Shown: piece after piece, positions 53,401 through 64,000 of the stretch
Layout of the letters: each line of letters begins with the position of its first letter
Position numbering within the stretch: position 1 is the stretch's first letter
Source of the DNA: Oscarella lobularis
Lineage: Eukaryota; Porifera; Homoscleromorpha; Homosclerophorida; Oscarellidae
Length of the DNA: 64,000 nucleotides
NCBI RefSeq assembly: GCF_947507565.1
Contig: NC_089175.1
Coordinates: 4,453,733 to 4,517,732 of the forward strand
Direction: 5' to 3'
Position numbers and translations under genes: made by a program
The notes under the pieces: model-generated
Told to the model about the DNA's origin: nothing
Seen by the model: the letters and a program-made list of their open reading frames with translations, nothing else
Database searches by the model: none

Positions 53401-56400
53401 AATTACGGTAAATTACAATGGACTGGCCAACTCTTCTCACCTGTAATAAATTACAGTAAAATTACAAGGGACTAGCCGACTCTTCTGTCCTGTAATAAAT
53501 TACAGTGAATTACAAGGGACTAGCCGTCTGTCCTGTAATAAATTACAAGAGACTGGCCAACTCGCTCTCCTGTAACAAATAACAGTAAAATTAAAAGAGA
53601 TAAGCCGACTCTTCTGTCCTGTAATAAACTACAGTAAATTACAAGGGACGGGCCAACTCGCTCTCCTGCAATAATCAAATTGAGAGACATCTATCTTTAA
53701 TTCTTAGGACCAAAATTGTAAATTGAGGGCCTAATCTTTAATTCATTGAGCCTAAATATTAATTTGAGAGCCTTATCTTTAATTCTTAGTGCCTAAATAT
53801 TAAAATGAGGGCCTAATCTTTGATTCTTGTGCCTAAATATTAAATTGAGGGCCTAAACTTTGATTCTTAGTGCCTAAATATTAAATTGAGGGCCTAATCT
53901 TTATTTATTAAGCCCTAAATATTAAATTGAAGGCCTAATTTTTAATTCTTAAGACATAAATATTAAATTGAGGGCCTAATCGTTGAATATTAGTGCCTAA
54001 ATATTAAATTGAGGGCCTAATCTTTGATTATTAATGCCTAAATATTAAATTGAGGGCTTAATCTTTGATTCTCAGGTCCTAAGTATTAAATTGAGGGCCT
54101 AATCTTTGATTATTAAGCACTAGATATTAAATTGAGGGCCTAATTTTTAATTCTTAGGAACTAAATATTAAATTGAGAGCCTAATCTTTATTCTTAGTTC
54201 CTCAATATTAAATTGAGGGCATAATCTTTAATTCTTAGGCCCTAAATATTAAATTGAGGGCCTAATCTTTGACTCTTAGAACCTAAATATTAAATTGAGG
54301 ACCTAATCTTTGAATCTTAGTGCCTAAATATTAAATTGAGGGCCTAAACTTTGATTCTCAGTGCCTAAATATTAAATAGAGGGCCTAATCTTTGATTATT
54401 AAGCACTAGATATTAAATTGAGGGCCTAATTTTTAATTCTTAGGAACTAAATATTAAATTGAGAGCCTAATCTTTGATTCTTAGTTCCTAAATATTAAAT
54501 TGAGGGCCTAATCTTTAATTCTTAGGCCCTAAATATTAAATTGAGGGCCTAATCTTTGACTCTTAGAACCTAAATATTAAATTGAGGGCCTAATCTTTGA
54601 TTCTTAGTGCCTAAATATTAAATTGAGAGCCTAATCTTTATTTCTAAGGACATAAATATTAAATTAAGGGCCTAATTTTTAATTCTTACGACTTAAATAT
54701 TAAATTGAAGGCCAAATCGTTGATTATTAGTTCCTAAATATTAAATTGAGGGCCTAATCTTTGATTCTTAGTTCCTAAATATTAAATTGAGGGCCTAATC
54801 TTTGATTCTTAGTTCCTCAATATTAAATTGAGGGCATAATCTTTAATTCTTAGGCCCTAAATATTAAATTGAGGGCCTAATCTTTGACTCTTAGAACCTA
54901 AATATTAAATTGAGGACCTAATCTTTGAATCTTAGTGCCTAAATATTAAATTGAGGGCCTAAACTTTGATTCTCAGTGCCTAAATATTAAATAGAGGGCC
55001 TAATCTTTGATTATTAAGCACTAGATATTAAATTGAGGGCCTAATTTTTAATTCTTAGGAACTAAATATTAAATTGAGAGCCTAATCTTTGATTCTTAGT
55101 TCCTAAATATTAAATTGAGGGCCTAATCTTTAATTCTTAGGCCCTAAATATTAAATTGAGGGCCTAATCTTTGACTCTTAGAACCTAAATATTAAATTGA
55201 GGGCCTAATCTTTGATTCTTAGTGCCTAAATATTAAATTGAGAGCCTAATCTTTATTTCTAAGGACATAAATATTAAATTAAGGGCCTAATTTTTAATTC
55301 TTACGACCTAAATATTAAATTGAAGGCCAAATCGTTGATTATTAGTTCCTAAATATTAAATTGAGGGCCTAATCTTTGATTCTTAGTTCCTAAATATTAA
55401 ATTGAGGGCCTAATCTTTGATTCTTAGTTCCTCAATATTAAATTGAGGGCATAATCTTTAATTCTTAGGCCCTAAATATTAAATTGAGGGCCTAATCTTT
55501 GACTCTTAGAACCTAAATATTAAATTGAGGACCTAATCTTTGAATCTTAGTGCCTAAATATTAAATTGAGGGCCTAAACTTTGATTCTCAGTGCCTAAAT
55601 ATTAAATAGAGGGCCTAATCTTTGATTATTAAGCACTAGATATTAAATTGAGGGCCTAATTTTTAATTCTTAGGAACTAAATATTAAATTGAGAGCCTAA
55701 TCTTTGATTCTTAGTTCCTAAATATTAAATTGAGGGCCTAATCTTTAATTCTTAGGCCCTAAATATTAAATTGAGGGCCTAATCTTTGACTCTTAGAACC
55801 TAAATATTAAATTGAGGGCCTAATCTTTGATTCTTAGTGCCTAAATATTAAATTGAGAGCCTAATCTTTATTTCTAAGGACATAAATATTAAATTAAGGG
55901 CCTAATTTTTAATTCTTACGACCTAAATATTAAATTGAAGGCCAAATCGTTGATTATTAGTTCCTAAATATTAAATTGAGGGCCTAATCTTTGATTCTTA
56001 GTTCCTAAATATTAAATTGAGAGCCTAATCTTTATTTCTAAGGACATAAATATTAAATTAAGGGCCTAATTTTTAATTCTTACGACCTAAATATTAAATT
56101 GAAGGCCAAATCGTTGATTATTAGTTCCTAAATATTAAATTGAGGGCCTAATCTTTGATTCTTAGTTCCTAAATATTAAATTGAGGGCCTAATCTTTGAT
56201 TCTTAGTTCCTCAATATTAAATTGAGGGCATAATCTTTAATTCTTAGGCCCTAAATATTAAATTGAGGGCCTAATCTTTGACTCTTAGAACCTAAATATT
56301 AAATTGAGGACCTAATCTTTGAATCTTAGTGCCTAAATATTAAATTGAGGGCCTAAACTTTGATTCTCAGTGCCTAAATATTAAATAGAGGGCCTAATCT

Positions 56401-59400
56401 TTGATTATTAAGCACTAAATATTAAATTGAGAGCCTAATCTTTGATTCTCAGTTCCTAAATATTAAATTGAGGGCCTAATCTTTAATTCTTAGGCCCTAA
56501 ATATTAAATTGAGGGCCTAATCTTTAACTCTTAGAACCTAAATAATAAATTGAGGGCCTAATTTTTAATTCTCAGGGCCTACAAGGGACTGGCCAACTCT
56601 TCTCCCCTGTAATAAAGTACAGTAAATTACAATGGACTGGCCAACTCTTCTCACCTGTAATAAATTACAGTAAAATTACAAGGGACTATAGTGCCGACTC
56701 TTCTGTCCTGTAAATAAATTACAGTGAATTACAAGGGACTAGCCGTCTGTCCTGTAATAAATTACAGTAAATTACAAGGGACTGGCCAACTCGCTCTCTT
56801 GTAACAAATAACAGTAAAAGAGATAAGCCGACTCTTCTGTCCTGTAATAATCTACAGTAAATTACAAGGGACGGGCCAACTCGCTCTTCTGCAATAATCA
56901 AATTAAGAGACATCTATCTTTAATTCTTAGGACAAAAATAGTAAATTGAGGGCCTAATCTTTAATTCATTCAGCCTAAATATTAAGTTGAGAGCCTTATC
57001 TTTAATTCAATTCTTAGTGCCTAAATATTAAATTGAGGGCCTAATCTTTGATTATTAATGCCTAAATAATAAATTGAGGGCTCAATCTTAGATTCTTAGT
57101 TCCTCAATATTAAATTGAGGGCCTAGTCTTTGACTCTTAGAACTTAAATATTAAATTGAGGGCCTAATCTTTGATCCTTAGTGTCTAAATATTAAATTGA
57201 GGGCCTAATCTTTATTTATTAAGCCCTAAATATTAAATTGAAGGCCTAATTTTTAATTCTCAGTTCCTCAATATTAAATTGAGGGCATAATCTTTGATTC
57301 TTAGTGACTACATTTTAAATTGAGGGCCTAATCTTTGATTCTTAGCGCCTAAATATTAAATTGAGGGCCTAATATTTATTTCTTAGGACATAAATATTAA
57401 ATTAAAGGCCTAATTTTTAATTCTTAGGACCTAAATATTAAATTGAGGGCCTAATCGTTGATTATTAGTTCCTAAATATTAAATTGAGGGACTAATCTTG
57501 GATTCTTAGGACCTAAATATTAAATTGAAGGCCTAATATTTGATTCTTAGTGCCTAAATATTAAATTAAACGCATAATCTTTGATTATTAGTGCCTAAAT
57601 ATTAAATTGAGGGACTAATCTTTGATTCTTAGTTCCTAAATATTAAATTAAGGGCCTAATCTTTAATTCTTAGGCCCTAAATATTAAATTGAGGGCCTAA
57701 TCTTTAATTATTAAGTCTTAAATATTAAATTGAAGGCCTAATTTTTAATTCTGAGGACCTAAATATTAAATTGAAGGCCTAATGTTTGATTCTTAGTGCC
57801 TAAAATTTAAATTGAGGGCATAATCTTTAATTCTTAAGCCCTAAATAGTAAATTGAGGGCCTAATCTTTGATTCTTAGTGCCAAAAAAATAAATTGAGGG
57901 CCTAATATTTAATTATTAAGACCTAAATAATAAATTGAGGGCCTAATTTTTAATTCTCAGGGCCTACAAGGGACTGGCCAACTCTTCTCCCCTGTAATAA
58001 ATTACAGTTAATTACAAGGGACTAGCCGATTCTTCTCTCATTTAATAAATTACAGTAAATTACAATGGACTGGCCAACTCTTCTCTTCTGTAATAAATTA
58101 CAGTATATTACAATAGACTGGCCAACTCTTCTCACCTGTAATAAATTACAGTAAAATTACAAGGGACTAGCCGACTCTTCTGTCTTGTAATAAATTACAG
58201 TGAATTACAAGGGACTAGCCGTCTGTCCTTTAATAAATTAAAGTAAATTACAAGGGACTGGCCAACTCGCTCTCTTGTAACAAATAACAGTAAAAGAGAT
58301 AAGCCGACTCTTCTGTCCTGTAATAATCTACAGTAAATTACAAGGGACGGGCCAACTCGCTCTCCTGCAATAATCAAATTGAGAGCTTTATCTTTAATTC
58401 TTAGGACCTAAATAGTAAATTGAGGGCCTAATCTTTAATTCTTAAAACCTAAATATTAAATTGAGGGCCTAATTTTTAATTCTCAGGGCCTACAAGGGAC
58501 TGGCCAACTCTTCTCCCCTGTAATAAATTACAGTTAATTACAAGGGACTAGCCGATTCTTCTCTCATTTAATAAATTACACTGGACTGGCCAACTCTTCT
58601 CTTCTGTAATAAATTACGGTAAATTACAATGGACTGGCCAACTCTTCTCACCTGAAATAAATTACAGTAAAATTACAAGGGACTAGCCGACTCTTCTGTC
58701 CTGTAATAAATTACAGTGAATTACAAGGGACTGGCCAACTCGCTCTCCTGTAATAAATTACAGTAAATTACAAGGGACTGGCCAACTCGCTCCCCTGTAA
58801 CAAATAACAGTAAAATTAAAAGAGATAAGCCGACTCTTCTGTCCTGTAATAAACTAAAGTAAATTACAAGGGACGGGCTAACTCGCTCTCCTGCAATAAT
58901 CAAAATGAGAGACATCTATCTTTAATTCTTAGGACAAAAATAGTAAATTGAAGGCCTAAACTTTAATTCATTCAGCCTAAATATTAAGTTGAGAGCCTTA
59001 TCTTTAATTCAATTCTTAGTGCCTAAATACTAAATTGAGGGCCTAATCTTTGATTATTAATGCCTAAATATTAAATTGAGGGCTCAATCTTTGATTCTCA
59101 GGTCTTAAATATTAAATTGAGGGCGTAATCTTTGATTATTAAGCCATAAATATTAAATTGAGGGCCTAATTTTTAATTCTTAAGAACTAAATATTAAATT
59201 GAGGGCCTAAACTTTGATTCTTAGTGCCTAAATATTAAATTGAGGGCCTAATCGTTAATTATCAAAACCTAGATATTATATTGAGGCCCTAATTTTTAAT
59301 TCTTAGGACCTAAATATTAAATTGAAGGCCTAATCTTTGATCCTTAGTGCCTAAATATTAAATTAAGGGCCTAATCTTTAATTCTTAGGCCCTAAATATT

Positions 59401-62400
59401 AAATTGAGGGCCTAATCTTTGACTCTTAGAACCTAAATATTAAATTGAGGGCCTAATCTTTGATTCTTAGTGCCTAAATATTAAATTGAGGGCCTAATCT
59501 TTAATTCTTAGGCCCTAAATATTAAATTGAGGGCCTAATCTTTGACTCTTAGAACCTAAATATTAAATTGAGGGCCTAATCTTTGATTCTTAGTGCCTAA
59601 ACATTAAATTGAGGGCCTAAACTTTGATTCTTAGTGCCTAAATATTAAATTGAGGGCCTAATCTTTATTTATTAGGCCCTAAATATTAAATTGAAGGCCT
59701 AATTTTTAATTCTTAGGACCTAAATATTAAATTGAGGGCTTAATGGTAGAATATTAGTGCTTAAATATTAAATTGAGGGCATAATCTTTGATTCTTAGTT
59801 CTTAAATATTAAATTGAGGGGCTAATCTTTAATTCTTAGGCCCTAAATATTAAATTGAGGACCTAATCTTTGACTGTTGGAACCTAAATATTAAATTGAG
59901 GGCCTAATCTTTAATTCTTAGTGCCTAAATATTAAATTGAGGGCCTAATCTTTATTTATTAAGCCCTAAATATTAAATTGAAGGCCTAATTTTTAATTCT
60001 TAGGACCTAAATATTAAATTGAGGGCCTAATCTTTATTTATCAAGCCCTAAATACTAAATTGAAGGCCTAATTTTTAATTCTTAGAACCTAAACATTAAA
60101 TTGAGGGCCTAATCGTTGATTATTAGTGCCTAAATATTAAATTGAGGGCCTAATCTTTGATTCTTAGTGCCTAAATATTAAATTGAGGGTCTAATCTTTA
60201 ATTCTTAGGCCCTAAATATTAAATTATTTGGCCTATTCTTTGATTCTTAGGACCTAAATATTAAATTGAGGGCCTAATCTTTAATTCTTAGAACCTAAGT
60301 AATAAATGGAGGGCCTAATTTTTAATTCTCAGGGCCTACAAGGGACTGGCCAACTCTTCTCCCCTGTAATAAATTACAGTTAATTACAAGGGACTAGCCG
60401 ATTCTTCTCTCATTTAATAAATTACAGTAAATTACAATGGACTGGCCAACTCTTCTCTTATTTAATAAATTACAGTAAATTACAATGGACTGGCCAACTC
60501 TTCTCACCTGTAATAAATTACAGTAAAATTACAAGGGACTATAGTGCCGACTCTTCTGTCCTGTAAATAAATTACAGTGAATTACAAGGGACTAGCAGTC
60601 TGTCCTGTAATAAATTACAGTAAATTACAATGGACTGGCCAACTCGCTCTCCTGTAACAAATAACAGTAAAATTAAAAGAGATAAGCCGACTCTTCTGTC
60701 CTGTAATAAACTACAGTAAATTACAAGGGACGGGCCAACTCGCTCTCCTGCAATAATCAAATTGAGAGACATCTATCTTTAATTCTTAGGACCAAAATAG
60801 TAAATTGAGGGCCTAATCTTTAATTCATTGAGCCTAAATATTAAGTTGAGAGCCTTATCTTTAATTCTTAGAACCTAAATATTAAATTGAGGGCCTAATC
60901 TTTGATTCTTAGAACCTGAATATTAAATTGAGGGCCTAATCTTTGATTCTTAGTGCCTAAATATGAAATTGAGGGCCTAATGTTTGATTCTTAGTTCCTC
61001 AATATTAAATTGAGGGCCTAATCTTTGACTCTTAGAACTTAAATATTAAATTGAGGGCCTAATCTTTATTTATTAAACCCTAAATATTAAATTGAAGGCC
61101 TAATTTTTAATTCTTTGGACCTCAATATTAAATTGAGGGCTTAATCTTTGATTCCTAGTGCCTAAATATTAAATTGAGGGCCTAATCTTTAATTCTCAGG
61201 GCCAAAATATTAAATTGAGGGCATAATCTTTAATTATTAAGACCTAATTATTAAATTGAGGGCCTAATTTTTAATTCTTAGGACCTAAATATCAAATTGA
61301 GGTCCTAATCTTTGATTCTTAGTGCCTAAATAGTAAATTGAGGGCCTAATCTTTGATTATTAGTTCCTAAATATTAAATTGAGGGCCTAATCTTTGATTG
61401 TTAGTGCATAAATATTAAATTGAGGGCCTAATCTTTAATTCTTAGGCCCTAAATATTAAATTGAGGACCTAATCTTTGACTGTTGGAACCTAAATATTAA
61501 ATTGAGGGCCTAATCTTTAATTCTTAGTGCCTAAATATTAAATTGAGGGCCTAATCTTTATTTATTAAGCCCTAAATATTAAATTGAAGGCCTAATTTTT
61601 AATTCTTAGGACCTAAATATTAAATTGAGGGCCTAATCTTTATTTATCAAGCCCTAAATACTAAATTGAAGGCCAAATTTTTAATTCTTAGAACCTAAAC
61701 ATTAAATTGAGGGCCTAATCGTTGATTATTAGTGCCTAAATATTAAATTGAGGGCCTAATCTTTGATTCTTAGTGCCTAAATATTAAATTGAGGGTCTAA
61801 TCTTTAATTCTTAGGCCCTAAATATTAAATTATTTGGCCTATTCTTTGATTCTTAGGACCTAAATATTAAATTGAGGGCCTAATCTTTAATTCTTAGAAC
61901 CTAAGTAATAAATGGAGGGCCTAATTTTTAATTCTCAGGGCCTACAAGGGACTGGCCAACTCTTCTCCCCTGTAATAAATTACAGTTAATTACAAGGGAC
62001 TGGCCAACTCGCTCTCCTGTAACAAATAACAGTAAAATTAAAAGAGATAAGCCGACTCTTCTGTCCTGTAATAAACTACAGTAAATTACAAGGGACGGGC
62101 CAACTCGCTCTCCTGCAATAATCAAATTGAGAGACATCTATCTTTAATTCTTAGGACCAAAATAGTAAATTGAGGGCCTAATCTTTAATTCATTGAGCCT
62201 AAATATTAAGTTGAGAGCCTTATCTTTAATTCTTAGAACCTAAATATTAAATTGAAGGCCTAATCTTTGATTCTTAGAACCTGAATATTAAATTGAGGGC
62301 CTAATCTTTGATTCTTAGTGCCTAAATATGAAATTGAGGGCCTAATGTTTGATTCTTAGTTCCTCAATATTAAATTGAGGGCCTAATCTTTATTTATTAA

Positions 62401-64000
62401 ACCCTAAATATTAAATTGAAGGCCTAATTTTTAATTCTTTGGACCTCAATATTAAATTGAGGGCTTAATCTTTGATTCCTAGTGCCTAAATATTAAATTG
62501 AGGGCCTAATCTTTAATTCTCAGGGCCAAAATATTAAATTGAGGGCATAATCTTTAATTATTAAGACCTAATTATTAAATTGAGGGCCTAATTTTTAATT
62601 CTTAGGACCTAAATATCAAATTGAGGTCCTAATCTTTGATTCTTAGTGCCTAAATAGTAAATTGAGGGCCTAATCTTTGATTATTAGTTCCTAAATATTA
62701 AATTGAGGGCCTAATCTTTGATTGTTAGTGCATAAATATTAAATTGAGGGCCTAATCTTTAATTCTTAGGCCCTAAATATTAAATTGATGGCCTAATCTT
62801 TAAATCTCATTTCCTAAATATTAAATTGAGGACCTAATCTGTAGATCTTAGTGCCTAAATATTAAATTGAGGGCCTAATTTTTAATTCTCAGGGCCTACA
62901 AGGGACTGGCCAACTCTTCTCACCTGTAATAAATTACAGTGAATTACAAGGGACTAGCCGATTCTTCTCTCATGTAATAAATTACAGTAAATTACAAGAG
63001 ACTGGCCAACTCGCTCTCCTGTAACAAATAACAGTAAAATTAAAAGAGATAAGCCGACTCTTCTGTCCTGTAATAAACTACAGTAAATTACAAGGGACGG
63101 GCCAACTCGCTCTCCTGCAATAATCAAATTGAGAGACATCTATCTTTAATTCTTAGGACCAAAATAGTAAATTGAGGGCCTAATCTTTAATTCATTGAGC
63201 CTAAATATTAAGTTGAGAGCCTTATCTTTAATTCTTAGAACCTAAATATTAAATTGAGGGCCTAATCTTTGATTCCTAGGCCCTAAATATTAAATTGAGG
63301 GCCTAATCTTTGATTCTTAGGCCCTAAATATTAAATTGATGGCCTAATCTTTAAATCTCATTTCCTAAATATTAAATTGAGGACCTAATCTGTAGATCTT
63401 AGTGCCTAAATATTAAATTGAGGGCCTAATTTTTAATTCTCAGGGCCTACAAGGGACTGGCCAACTCTTCTCACCTGTAATAAATTACAGTGAATTACAA
63501 GGGACTAGCCGATTCTTCTCTCATGTAATAAATTACAGTAAATTACAAGAGACTGGCCAACTCGCTCTCCTGTAACAAATAACAGTAAAATTAAAAGAGA
63601 TAAGCCGACTCTTCTGTCCTGTAATAAACTACAGTAAATTACAAGGGACGGGCCAACTCGCTCTCCTGCAATAATCAAATTGAGAGACATCTATCTTTAA
63701 TTCTTAGGACCAAAATAGTAAATTGAGGGCCTAATCTTTAATTCATTGAGCCTAAATATTAAGTTGAGAGCCTTATCTTTAATTCTTAGAACCTAAATAT
63801 TAAATTGAGGGCCTAATCTTTGATTCTTAGGCCCTAAATATTAAATTGAGGGCCTAATCTTTGATTCTTAGGCCCTAAATATTAAATTGAGGGCCTAATC
63901 TTTGACTCTTAGAACCTGAATATTAAATTGAGGACCTAATCTTTGATTCTTAGTGCCTAAATATGAAATTGAGGGCCTAATGTTTGATTCTTAGTTCCTC
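50405..64000. repeat. AT-rich satellite array: 41-bp unit A with interspersed ~47-bp unit B blocks
   Basis: Unit A is 41 bp, with consensus parts gagggcctaatctttgattc and ttagtgcctaaatattaaat. Unit B is about 46-48 bp, with parts ttacaagggactggccaact and cctgtaataaattacagtaa; its gtaataaattac core is palindromic. B occurs in blocks of 4-10 units, at about 51148-51390, 51900-52170, 52705-53165, 53278-53690, 56578-56905, 57964-58378, 58488-58905, 60328-60768, 61942-62130, 62898-63130 and 63448-63690. B blocks are regularly entered through tctcagggcctacaagggac and left through cctgcaataatcaaattgag. The array runs off the window. The hydrophobic reverse-strand frames in B blocks (GERVGPSLVIYC) are by-products, not genes. 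Confidence 0.95.
54061..56420. repeat. Higher-order repeat within satellite A
   Basis: The variant ggcctaaactttgattctca recurs at 54341, 54956, 55571 and 56350, i.e. at spacings of 615, 615 and 779 bp, exactly 15, 15 and 19 units of 41 bp. Neighbouring variants (aagcactagatatt, cttacgacctaaat) recur in the same order. The last repeat has four extra units, a partial internal duplication. Confidence 0.9.

Noticed and set aside
52984-63690. Series of reverse-strand ORFs reading GERVGPSLVIYC and LLQDRRVGLSLL
   Set aside because: They occur only in satellite B blocks, repeat with the unit and have no start, splice or domain support; they are a by-product of the repeat sequence.
50405-64000. CRISPR-like array of regularly spaced repeats
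   Set aside because: There are no unique spacers, the units are contiguous and diverged, and the window is eukaryotic.

Overview
The window comes from a eukaryote, almost certainly an early-branching animal. Genes are split by very short GT-AG introns of about 50-120 bp. The protein families are animal ones: Ig and FN3 receptors, ZU5 plus death domains, CARD, ZYG11-type CUL2 adaptors and 7TM receptors. Dense genes with tiny introns and large numbers of death-fold genes suggest a sponge (a homoscleromorph would fit), but that placement is inference.

Layout. 1-24,800 is a block-duplicated cluster, two rounds of [Ig/death receptor - SDHC - CARD(-Kelch) - two ZYG11-like genes - SDHC] in which one round is decayed and the other intact. 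Decayed: Ig receptor copy 1 (1-3456), SDHC scraps (3735-3960, 7826-8226), a CARD fragment (4155-4449), a ZYG11-like pseudogene split by a 595-bp inverted-repeat element (4512-7327) and a truncated ZYG11-like copy (7474-7806). Intact: an Ig(5)-TM-death-ZU5-death receptor (8974-12974), SDHC A (13597-14327), a membrane-anchored death-domain gene (15390-16004), CARD-Kelch 1 (16972-18309), two tandem ZYG11-like genes (18385-20598, 20750-23047), SDHC B (23287-24003) and a small membrane protein (24559-24771). 24,900-37,010 is a second tandem duplication: two cassettes of three minus-strand 7TM receptor genes plus a CARD-Kelch gene. The first cassette has three intact receptors and a Kelch remnant; the second has one intact receptor, two frameshifted ones and an intact CARD-Kelch 2. 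37,858-41,420 is a fucolectin-like/Ig/FN3 transmembrane receptor. 42,100-42,600 holds exons of an unknown charged protein. 43,990-48,330 is an intron-bearing, frameshifted crooked-neck (CRNKL1) pseudogene with a LINE-like remnant inserted. 48,620-50,053 is an Ig(3)-TM-proline/glutamine-rich receptor on the minus strand. 50,405-64,000 is satellite DNA: a 41-bp unit interleaved with blocks of a second ~47-bp unit, with higher-order repeats at exact multiples of 41 bp.

How the genes may work together (inference). Receptors with cytoplasmic death folds, a membrane-anchored death-domain protein sharing the receptor's first-exon structure, CARD-Kelch proteins and CUL2-type ubiquitin ligase adaptors sit side by side. 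CARD-Kelch 1 and a ZYG11-like gene share a 75-bp head-to-head promoter holding a consensus kappa-B site, and CARD-Kelch 2 has two such sites. Together this looks like a birth-and-death cluster for innate immune or self-recognition signalling. SDHC, a housekeeping gene, appears to have been carried along by the duplications.
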